A model generated the notes under the pieces. That model was not told the origin of the DNA. It did no database searches and worked only from the letters and a program-made list of their open reading frames with translations. From Candidatus Dormiibacterota bacterium (GTDB taxonomy: Bacteria > Chloroflexota > Dormibacteria > Aeolococcales > Aeolococcaceae): DNA of 7,788 nucleotides. Positions 1 through 4,845 of the stretch are shown here, piece after piece. A program made the translations under genes and the position numbers. The stretch covers positions 1 through 7,788 of the forward strand of contig JAFALX010000156.1 of the NCBI GenBank assembly GCA_019234035.1, written 5' to 3'. The first letter of the stretch is position 1. Each line of letters starts with the position of its first letter.

Positions 1-738
1 TGAGGTACGGATCCCGACGGCCAGGCCGACGCCGTACGTGACCGCCGCGGCGACAGCCGCGATGCCGAGCTGGCGCAGCGCCGAGCGCACCCGGGAGCGG
101 CCGGTGAAGACCGCCACCGTCCAGCCGATCGCCACAGCACTCACCGCACCGAGGCACACGGACGCGATCACCGCGGGATGCCCGGACATGAAGAACCACG
201 GCAGCAGCGGGATGAGCGCGCCGATCGAGAAGCTGACGAACGACGAGATCGCCGCCGCAAGCGGCGCGCCGGTCTGGCTCGGTCGCACCCCGAGCTCCTC
301 GGCGGCGTGCACCTCCAGGGCGACGTTGGGGTCACGCATGATGGTCTCGGCGACGCGGCGCGCGTCGCCATGCTCGAGGCCGCGCCGCTCGAACGTCGCG
401 GTCAGCTCGCGCGTCTCGCTCTCGGGATGCCGCTCCAGCTCGCGGCGCTCCAGCTCGAGCTCGCGCTCCACCAGCTCCTTCTGGGCAGACATGGACACGT
501 ACTCTCCCGCGGCCATCGAGAAGGCTCCGGCGACGAGCCCGGCGAGCCCGGCAAGTCGCACCACGCCCGGACCGGGATTCGCACCCGCCACGCCGAGGAT
601 GAGCGACACGTTGGTCAGCAGGCCGTCGCTGATGCCGAAGACCGCGGCGCGCGCCGCGCCGCCCTGCACGTCGCGGTGATGCTCGTGCGGCGGGCTGTGC
701 GTGCCGGCCTCGGGCCGCACCACAGAACGAACCTCCAT
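1..738 (-). CDS. VIT1/CCC1-family Fe2+/Mn2+ transporter (3' end cut by window edge)
   Basis: Integral membrane protein of the vacuolar iron transporter family, expected to export or sequester Fe2+ or Mn2+ in exchange for protons. 246 codons are visible with no stop; bacterial members are usually about 230-250 residues, so only a few C-terminal residues are probably missing. Seen: a first helix with FGISDGLLTNVSLILG (34-49), including the family Asp (D38); a second helix ending in AGEYVSMSAQKE; then a charged Glu-rich stretch (repeats of ELE, RRELER) corresponding to the cytosolic metal-binding helices; then three further hydrophobic segments including ISSFVSFSIGALIPLLPWFF. The N-terminus has four His within eight residues (H14, H18, H20, H21), which may add metal binding (inference). 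The ATG at 738 is chosen because it precedes the conserved core by about 30 residues; no strong Shine-Dalgarno is visible. It is co-directional with vapBC, 45 nt downstream of vapC. Family assignment is firm; the metal is not determinable. Confidence 0.93.
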   Translation of the reverse strand, partial: MEVRSVVRPEAGTHSPPHEHHRDVQGGAARAAVFGISDGLLTNVSLILGVAGANPGPGVVRLAGLAGLVAGAFSMAAGEYVSMSAQKELVERELELERRELERHPESETRELTATFERRGLEHGDARRVAETIMRDPNVALEVHAAEELGVRPSQTGAPLAAAISSFVSFSIGALIPLLPWFFMSGHPAVIASVCLGAVSAVAIGWTVAVFTGRSRVRSALRQLGIAAVAAAVTYGVGLAVGIRTS

Positions 739-783
739 GTGCTTCAACGATACCCGGCCGCGTGGAACGGAGTCAGCCTGCGC
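739..783 (-). promoter_or_regulatory. Candidate promoter of the VIT-family gene
   Basis: On the minus strand a TATCGT box (752-747) fits the TANNNT -10 pattern and ends 8 nt before the ATG. An 18-nt spacer separates it from CTGACT (776-771), a 4/6 match to a -35 box. If used, the transcript would be nearly leaderless. The gene could instead be read through from vapBC. Weak evidence: short motifs in high-GC DNA. Confidence 0.3.
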
Positions 784-1176
784 TCACGGCCTGAACCGCC
801 GCAGTGATGGCATGACACCCGCCACCCGGTCGAAGTCTCCGTCCCACGACCACAGCTGCGCATCGGCACCTTCAGTCGCGACCGCTATCGCAATGTCCGT
901 CAATGGAACTGTTTCGCCGCGCTCGCGAAGCTCGGCGGCAACGTCGCCGACGCGACCCCACGCGGTGCGGTCGATGTCAGCCCACGGCAAACCGGCGAAC
1001 AACAACTGAAGCCGGACACGATCCTGGCTGCCGGCGCCGGCGAGAATCTCAGCAAGGACAGGGCCGCAGACGACCACAGCCTGTTGTGAAAGGAGCGCGT
1101 CCAGCCGTGCCGCGTCGCCGCGCGCACCGGTTCGCAGGAACGTGATCCACACCGAGGTGTCCGCGACGACCGTCAC
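784..1176 (-). CDS. vapC: VapC-family PIN-domain ribonuclease toxin
   Basis: A 130-residue PIN-domain protein, predicted Mg2+/Mn2+-dependent endoribonuclease toxin of a type II toxin-antitoxin pair; VapC toxins commonly cleave tRNA or rRNA, but the target cannot be read here. The acidic active-site residues are all in place: D6 in VVADTSVWI, E43 in VLAEIL, D94 in LTDIAIA, and D112/D114/D116 in WDGDFDRV. Length is typical of the family, so it looks intact. The start is GTG at 1176, which overlaps the TGA of the preceding antitoxin gene as GTGA (1173-1176), implying translational coupling. It lies between hppA and the VIT transporter with no functional tie to either, as expected of a mobile accessory module. 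Regulation is probably by VapB or the VapBC complex at the operator upstream of vapB. Confidence 0.92.
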   Translation of the reverse strand: MTVVADTSVWITFLRTGARGDAARLDALLSQQAVVVCGPVLAEILAGAGSQDRVRLQLLFAGLPWADIDRTAWGRVGDVAAELRERGETVPLTDIAIAVATEGADAQLWSWDGDFDRVAGVMPSLRRFRP

Positions 1177-1376
1177 GAGCCGCGGTCAACCGATCTGAGC
1201 TCCGCAGATCTGTCTTCGAGCTCCATGGAGCCGGCCAGCTCGCGGAGCCGCGTCGCCGCGTCGCTCAACAGGTGGGCACGGACCGCGCGCTCGATCGCCT
1301 CCGTCTTCGAGGCGCCCGGATAGCGGCCGAGAAGCGCAGCCATCAACTCGTCGTCGAGGTCCAGAGTCGTGCGCAT
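1173..1376 (-). CDS. vapB: VapB-family ribbon-helix-helix antitoxin
   Basis: A 67-residue antitoxin that should bind and inhibit the adjacent VapC and autorepress the operon. The N-terminus MRTTLDLDDELMAALL gives the beta strand and first helix of a ribbon-helix-helix DNA-binding domain, followed by SKTEAIERAVRAHL as the second helix. The C-terminal half (RLRELAGSMELEDRS and on) is the expected toxin-binding tail; the Gly-Ser-Met-Glu piece resembles many VapB proteins. I chose ATG 1376 because it begins exactly at the family N-terminus and lies 7 nt after a GATAAT -10 box, suggesting a leaderless mRNA. An in-frame ATG at 1385 would add three residues (MCQ), but it lies inside that -10 box. 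The stop overlaps the vapC start. Confidence 0.9.
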   Translation of the reverse strand: MRTTLDLDDELMAALLGRYPGASKTEAIERAVRAHLLSDAATRLRELAGSMELEDRSAELRSVDRGS

Positions 1377-1394
1377 CTGGCACATTATCTGCCA
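1377..1394 (-). promoter_or_regulatory. vapBC promoter -10 and overlapping operator-like inverted repeat
   Basis: On the minus strand, TGGCA (1394-1390) and TGCCA (1382-1378) form a perfect 5-bp inverted repeat with a 7-nt spacer. The spacer contains GATAAT (1389-1384), one mismatch from the -10 consensus, exactly 7 nt before ATG 1376. An outer CTGG (1400-1397)/CCAG (1380-1377) pair is also present. A palindrome over the -10 is the expected layout for VapB autorepression. No good -35 is seen (TCGCTC at 17-nt spacing). Confidence 0.5.
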
Positions 1395-1417
1395 TACCAG
1401 CGGACAGAGCGAGGACC

Positions 1418-1459
1418 GCCTCGAGACTGCCGCCGCGGGACCGCGGTAGGGCAGGAGGC
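1418..1459 (-). terminator. Stem-loop just downstream of hppA (possible terminator)
   Basis: Starting 2 nt after the hppA TAG, a three-part imperfect hairpin can form: GCCTC/GAGGC (1418-1422 with 1455-1459), CTGCC/GGCAG (1427-1431 with 1450-1454), and CCGCG/CGCGG (1433-1437 with 1442-1446) with a 4-nt loop. About 15 GC-rich pairs form in total, with small bulges. No U-tract follows on the minus strand, so this is either a non-canonical terminator of the kind seen in high-GC genomes or an mRNA 3'-end stabiliser. It would separate hppA from vapBC. Confidence 0.45.
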
Positions 1460-1460
1460 T

Positions 1461-3503
1461 CTAGAAAAAGAGGTGGTGCAGCGCGATCGCCGGCGCGGCG
1501 AGGATCGCGATGATGTTCATCACCTTGATCATCGGGTTGATCGCGGGACCGGCGGTGTCCTTCTCGGGATCGCCGACCGTGTCACCGGTCACCGCGGCCG
1601 CATGCGCATCGGTGCCCTTGCCGCCGTAGTGGCCTTCCTCGATGTACTTCTTGGCGTTGTCCCACGCGCCGCCACCCGTCGTCATCTGCAGCGCGACGAA
1701 GAGACCGACAACGATCGTGCCCAGCAGCATCGCGCCCAGCGCCTGCGGCCCCAGCACGAAGCCGACGATCAGTGGCGCGAGCACGGGCAGGAGGCCCGGG
1801 ATGATCATCTCCTTCTGGGCGGCCGCGGTGACCAGGGCCACAGCCTTGCCGTACTCCGGTTTCGTGGTGCCGGCCATGATCCCCGGAATCTCGCGGAACT
1901 GACGCCGGACCTCCTCCACCACACGGCCGGCGGCGCGTCCCACGGCGAGCATCGCCAGCGCGCCGAACAGGAACGGCATGATGCCGCCGATGAAGAGGCC
2001 GACGATGACGGGCGGCTGCGTGAGGTCGAAGAACCCCAAGCCGCCGCTGTGGTTCTGCCGAAGGATGTCGGTGTAGCTGGCGAACAGCACGAGCGCCGCC
2101 AGACCGGCGGAGCCGATCGCATAGCCCTTGGTGACGGCCTTGGTGGTGTTGCCGACGGAGTCGAGCGGGTCGGTGACGTTACGCACCTCCTGCGGCAGGT
2201 CCGCCATCTCCGCGATGCCGCCGGCGTTGTCGGTGATCGGCCCGTACGAGTCGATGGCGACCACGATGCCAGTCATGCTCAGCAGCGACATCGCCGCGAT
2301 GCCGATGCCGTACAGGCCACCGAGCGCGGCCGACACGAGGATGCCGATGCCGATGATGAGCACCGGGATCGCGGTGCCCTCCATGCCGATCGCGATGCCC
2401 GCGATGATGTTGGTCGCGTGGCCGGTGACCGACGACCGCGCGATCGTGCGCACGGGCCAGAACTGCGAGCCGGTGAAGAACTCCGTCACCGCCACGAGCA
2501 ACAGCGTGATCACGACGCCGACCACGCCGCACCAGAAGAGGTTGAACGCGGGGTGGTCGAAGCCGGCGAAATAGCCGCCGTTGTCGAGCACCGCGGTGAC
2601 GATCGCAAAGCCGATGAGCGCGATGGCGCCGGAGATGATGAGCCCGCGGTACAGCGCCCCCATGATCCACGTGCCGCGGCCCATGCGCACGAAGAACGTG
2701 CCGACGATCGACGCGACGATGCTGATGGCGCCGAGCAGCAGCGGGTAGATGACGAGCGTCATCTGGCCCTTGTAGAGCAGGAAGCCGAGCAGCATCGTGG
2801 CCACCGCGGTGACCGCGTAGGTCTCGAACAGGTCGGCGGCCATGCCGGCGCAGTCGCCGACGTTGTCACCCACGTTGTCCGCGATGACCGCGGGGTTGCG
2901 CGGATCATCCTCGGGGATGCCGGCCTCGACCTTGCCGACGAGGTCGGCGCCGACGTCGGCGGCCTTGGTGTAGATGCCGCCGCCGAGGCGCGCGAACACC
3001 GAGATCAGCGACGCGCCGAAGGCGAACCCGACCAGTGCGTTGAAGTCGTCGAAAATGCCATAGGCGACCAAAACTCCGATGAGGCCGAGCCCGACCACGA
3101 ACAGGCCCGTGACCGCACCGCCGCGGAAGGCGACGAGCAGCGCTGCGTTGATGCCCTTGCGTGCGGCCTCAGCGGTGCGCACGTTGGCTCGCACCGAGAT
3201 GTTCATCCCGATGTATCCGGCGGCGGCGCTGAGCACCGAGCCCAGCAGGAACAGCACGCCCGTCTTCCAGCCCAGCGCGATGGACAGGAAGATGAAGATC
3301 ACGACGCCGATCGCGGCGATGATCTGGTACTGGCGGTTGAGATAGGCCTGCGCCCCTTCCTGAATCGCCAGGGAGATCTCCTGCATCCGCGCGTTCCCGG
3401 CGGGGAGGCGCAGGACCCAGAGGATCAGACCGATAGCGACCACGAGCGCCAGGACTCCGGCAAGCCCAATAGGAACGAGCACAGCGCGATCGAGGTGGGA
3501 CAT
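1461..3503 (-). CDS. hppA: K+-independent H+-translocating membrane pyrophosphatase
   Basis: Membrane-bound pyrophosphatase: hydrolyses PPi with Mg2+ and pumps H+ out of the cytoplasm. It has 680 residues, normal for the bacterial family, with some 15-16 hydrophobic segments. Hallmarks seen: EGAQAYLNRQYQ (49-60); the first acidic PPi/Mg site DVGADLVGKVE (183-193) and DDPRNPAVIADNVGDNVGDCAG (199-220); EFFTG (341-345); SYGPITDNAGGIAEM (419-433); and the last site DNAKKYIEEG (615-624) with KGTDAHAAAVTGDTVGDPEKDT (629-650). The subclass is set by GNTTKAVTKG (451-460): Lys455 and Thr458 stand where K+-dependent enzymes have Ala and Gly, so this is the K+-independent, H+-pumping class. Residue 647 (the E of GDPEKDT) is usually hydrophobic or aromatic in members I recall. 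The ATG at 3503 gives the typical N-terminus; a GGAG 12 nt upstream is poorly spaced. The gene is monocistronic in appearance and divergent from the CinA-like gene. Confidence 0.98.
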   Translation of the reverse strand: MSHLDRAVLVPIGLAGVLALVVAIGLILWVLRLPAGNARMQEISLAIQEGAQAYLNRQYQIIAAIGVVIFIFLSIALGWKTGVLFLLGSVLSAAAGYIGMNISVRANVRTAEAARKGINAALLVAFRGGAVTGLFVVGLGLIGVLVAYGIFDDFNALVGFAFGASLISVFARLGGGIYTKAADVGADLVGKVEAGIPEDDPRNPAVIADNVGDNVGDCAGMAADLFETYAVTAVATMLLGFLLYKGQMTLVIYPLLLGAISIVASIVGTFFVRMGRGTWIMGALYRGLIISGAIALIGFAIVTAVLDNGGYFAGFDHPAFNLFWCGVVGVVITLLLVAVTEFFTGSQFWPVRTIARSSVTGHATNIIAGIAIGMEGTAIPVLIIGIGILVSAALGGLYGIGIAAMSLLSMTGIVVAIDSYGPITDNAGGIAEMADLPQEVRNVTDPLDSVGNTTKAVTKGYAIGSAGLAALVLFASYTDILRQNHSGGLGFFDLTQPPVIVGLFIGGIMPFLFGALAMLAVGRAAGRVVEEVRRQFREIPGIMAGTTKPEYGKAVALVTAAAQKEMIIPGLLPVLAPLIVGFVLGPQALGAMLLGTIVVGLFVALQMTTGGGAWDNAKKYIEEGHYGGKGTDAHAAAVTGDTVGDPEKDTAGPAINPMIKVMNIIAILAAPAIALHHLFF

Positions 3504-3689
3504 GCGGTCTCAGGGCTCCACTGTGCGTTCAAGGCGGGGCGAGCGCCGCGACCGGCCGTCGCCACCGAGGCGGCGGAATTGTACATGCGGGGGGAGATCC
3601 CCCCGCAAACCCCCCCGTTGATTCGACTCGGTATGCGCGGGGCTCGACCGCAGCAGACCGGCGGTTTCGCTCCACCCTATGCTTCGGTC
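3504..3689. promoter_or_regulatory. Divergent promoter region between hppA and the CinA-like gene
   Basis: 186 nt with no credible gene. On the minus strand TACAAT (3583-3578) is a near-consensus -10 for hppA and would give a leader of about 70 nt; no good -35 is visible at 17-18 nt. On the plus strand TATGCT (3678-3683) is a TANNNT -10 whose next 6 nt end at GTG 3690, consistent with leaderless transcription of the CinA-like gene. A strong palindrome lies at 3587-3606, immediately upstream of the putative hppA -10. Confidence 0.45.
3587..3617. repeat. Perfect G6/C6 palindrome plus second C-tract
   Basis: GCGGGGGG (3587-3594), loop AGAT, CCCCCCGC (3599-3606): an 8-bp perfect, all-GC stem. 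It is followed after AAA by a second tract, C7 (3610-3616) then G. CCCCCCG therefore occurs twice, 12 nt apart, and either copy could pair with the G6 tract. The function is unknown: it may be a dispersed palindromic repeat, a protein-binding site in the spacer of the hppA promoter, or a terminator-like structure without a U-tract. Confidence 0.6.
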
Positions 3690-4472
3690 GTGTCGTCCGA
3701 GGTCGATGGCTCCGTGTTCACCGTGATCATCGCCGTGGGCGAGGAGATCCTGTCGGGCCATACGCTCGACACCAACTCGAACCTGCTGGCGCGCGCCGCG
3801 TTCAGCGCCGGGTACCCCGCGCGGCGCATCGAGGTCGTCGGCGACGACCGCGACGCCATCTCCGGCGCCGTGCGGCGCGCCATCGCGGAACCCGGTGTGC
3901 GTCATATCGTCGTCAGCGGCGGCATCGGCCCGACTCCGGACGACCTCACCTTCGACGCCATCGCCCACGCGCTCGGCCGGTCGCTGACGCTGCATGCCGC
4001 CGCCTTCGACCACATTCGGCAGCTGGTGCAACGAATGCACGACGCGGGATGGATCGAGAGCAACGAGGTCTCGCCCGCCAACCGTCGCAGCGCGATGCTG
4101 CCGGACGGCGCGGAGCTGATCACGAACCGCCGCGGGATGGCACCCGCGATTCGCATCGCGCTCGCCGACCGTGATCTCTACGTTCTCCCCGGGATTCCGC
4201 GCGAGTTCGCAACGATCGTCGAGGAGGAGTTGATTCCGCATTATTTCGTTGACGGCGCCGCACCGACGGTGCTCGAGGTGCGGTACACGTCCGTCCCTGA
4301 GGCCGAGATGGCGGCGCCGATGCGACAGCTGGCGGAGGAGTTTCCCGACGTGACCGTCGGTTCCTACCCGCAGACACAACGCCGTGAGCTGGTGATGCGG
4401 CTTCGAGGATTGGACCCGAAGCGCGTCGCCACGGCGGCGGAGCGTCTCCGCCAGCTGCGCAATGACGAGTGA
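3690..4472 (+). CDS. Stand-alone CinA N-terminal / MoaB-fold (COG1058) protein
   Basis: A 260-residue protein of the CinA N-terminal family with a molybdopterin-binding (MoCF_biosynth) fold. Related proteins act as ADP-ribose or nucleotide pyrophosphatases in pyridine-nucleotide recycling; the true substrate here is unknown. Motifs seen: VIIAVGEEILSGHTLDTNSNLLA (12-34), matching GDELLSG..DTN; VVSGGIGPTPDDLTFDAIA (74-92), matching TGGLGPTxDDLT; NRRGMAPAI (146-154); and YVLPGIPREF (164-173). The C-terminal CinA amidase (PF02464) domain is absent: the gene ends after a short alpha/beta tail, so it is the single-domain form, not a truncation within a motif. I chose GTG 3690, preceded by a TANNNT box 6 nt away and no Shine-Dalgarno. 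ATG 3633 is in frame but would add 19 residues lacking family similarity; GTG 3714 and 3723 are also possible. It converges on the cold-shock gene with a 4-nt gap. Confidence 0.88.
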   Translation: MSSEVDGSVFTVIIAVGEEILSGHTLDTNSNLLARAAFSAGYPARRIEVVGDDRDAISGAVRRAIAEPGVRHIVVSGGIGPTPDDLTFDAIAHALGRSLTLHAAAFDHIRQLVQRMHDAGWIESNEVSPANRRSAMLPDGAELITNRRGMAPAIRIALADRDLYVLPGIPREFATIVEEELIPHYFVDGAAPTVLEVRYTSVPEAEMAAPMRQLAEEFPDVTVGSYPQTQRRELVMRLRGLDPKRVATAAERLRQLRNDE

Positions 4473-4485
4473 GCGGTTAGCTCGC
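4469..4485. terminator. Short hairpin spanning two convergent stop codons
   Basis: GTGAGC (4469-4474), loop GGTTA, GCTCGC (4480-4485): six pairs including one T-G wobble on the plus strand. It contains both the TGA of the CinA-like gene and the TAA of the cold-shock gene. It may act as a weak bidirectional terminator. The plus side is followed by CTTCTGC only, so no true U-tract. Confidence 0.3.
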
Positions 4486-4680
4486 CTTCTGCAGGTTGCG
4501 GGCGCGAGGACCCTTGGGCGACTCGACCACGTCGAACGTCACAGGCTCTCCCTCCTGCAGCGTGTCGAAGTCAACGGTGGTGAGCTCGGTGCGGTGAAAG
4601 AACACCTCGTTTCCGTCGTCACCGCGAACGAAGCCGAAGCCTCGGTCTGGGATGATTTTCTTGATGCGGCCAGCAGCCAC
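4477..4680 (-). CDS. csp: Cold-shock domain protein (CspA family)
   Basis: A 67-residue single cold-shock domain, a five-stranded OB-fold that binds single-stranded RNA/DNA and melts RNA secondary structure in the cytoplasm. RNP1 is DRGFGFVRG (12-20) and RNP2 is VFFHRTEL (26-33; the usual form is VFVHxSxI), followed by LQEGEPVTFDVVESPKGPRARNL, the typical C-terminal strands. I chose GTG 4680 because it gives MAAGRIKKI, the usual Csp N-terminus and length, and because a perfect GGAGGA lies 7 nt upstream (4693-4688). An in-frame TTG at 4710 would add ten residues that encode this Shine-Dalgarno and is unlikely. The arginine-rich RNP2 (FFHRTEL) fits the variant common outside enterobacteria. It is co-directional with the glycosidase-like gene 165 nt upstream and probably separately transcribed. 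Confidence 0.94.
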   Translation of the reverse strand: MAAGRIKKIIPDRGFGFVRGDDGNEVFFHRTELTTVDFDTLQEGEPVTFDVVESPKGPRARNLQKAS

Positions 4681-4845
4681 GGCGCGGTCCTCCAGGACAT
4701 TCGCTGACAACGGTCACGTTTCCATCGAGATCCGCCGGAACTGTTCCCGTGTCAGCAGCGGGAAACGGTCAAAGGCTTGATGGAGACGACGATGGAGGCG
4801 AAATGGGGGACTTCGCGCACCGCAGTCGAGTGTGAGCATACCAGG
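4681..4845 (-). promoter_or_regulatory. Intergenic region upstream of csp with two small hairpins
   Basis: 165 nt between the glycosidase-like stop and the cold-shock start. Two small inverted repeats are seen: GCGAA/TTCGC (4798-4802 with 4812-4816, 9-nt loop), just after the upstream gene and possibly its terminator; and TTCCCG/CGGGAA (4744-4749 with 4759-4764, 9-nt loop), placed where a csp leader would lie. TTGACC (4772-4767, minus) is a -35-like hexamer, but no convincing -10 follows at 17 nt. No gene is seen here. Confidence 0.3.
4688..4693 (-). promoter_or_regulatory. Strong ribosome binding site of the cold-shock gene
   Basis: GGAGGA on the minus strand, 7 nt before GTG 4680. It decides the start in favour of the GTG over the upstream in-frame TTG at 4710. 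Confidence 0.75.

Noticed and set aside
38..807. Two plus-strand open frames over the VIT gene
   Set aside because: They are compositional shadows (Ser/Arg- or Arg/His/Leu-rich) antisense to a clear membrane transporter.
3587..3617. CRISPR repeat or G-quadruplex at the G/C tracts
   Set aside because: There is only one G-tract per strand run set and no repeated spacer-repeat structure, so neither a CRISPR array nor a four-tract quadruplex is possible.
3633..3689. ATG 3633 as start of the CinA-like protein
   Set aside because: It adds 19 residues unlike the family, has no ribosome binding site, and would include the putative -10 box. It is not excluded, only less likely.
3510..4379. Minus-strand open frame of 289 codons opposite the CinA-like gene
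   Set aside because: It lacks motifs and is antisense to GEEILSG and SGGIGPTPDDLT motifs on the plus strand.
1272..4472. A 3.2-kb open frame on the plus strand running antisense to hppA and into the CinA-like gene (1066 codons)
   Set aside because: The first 2.4 kb translates to low-complexity His/Arg/Asp/Glu-rich sequence with no family resemblance, which is typical of the antisense frame of a high-GC gene. Only the part from about 3690 is a real protein.
4681..4710. Upstream TTG start giving a 77-residue cold-shock protein
   Set aside because: The extra ten codons contain the GGAGGA ribosome binding site for GTG 4680, and the shorter product has the usual family N-terminus and length.
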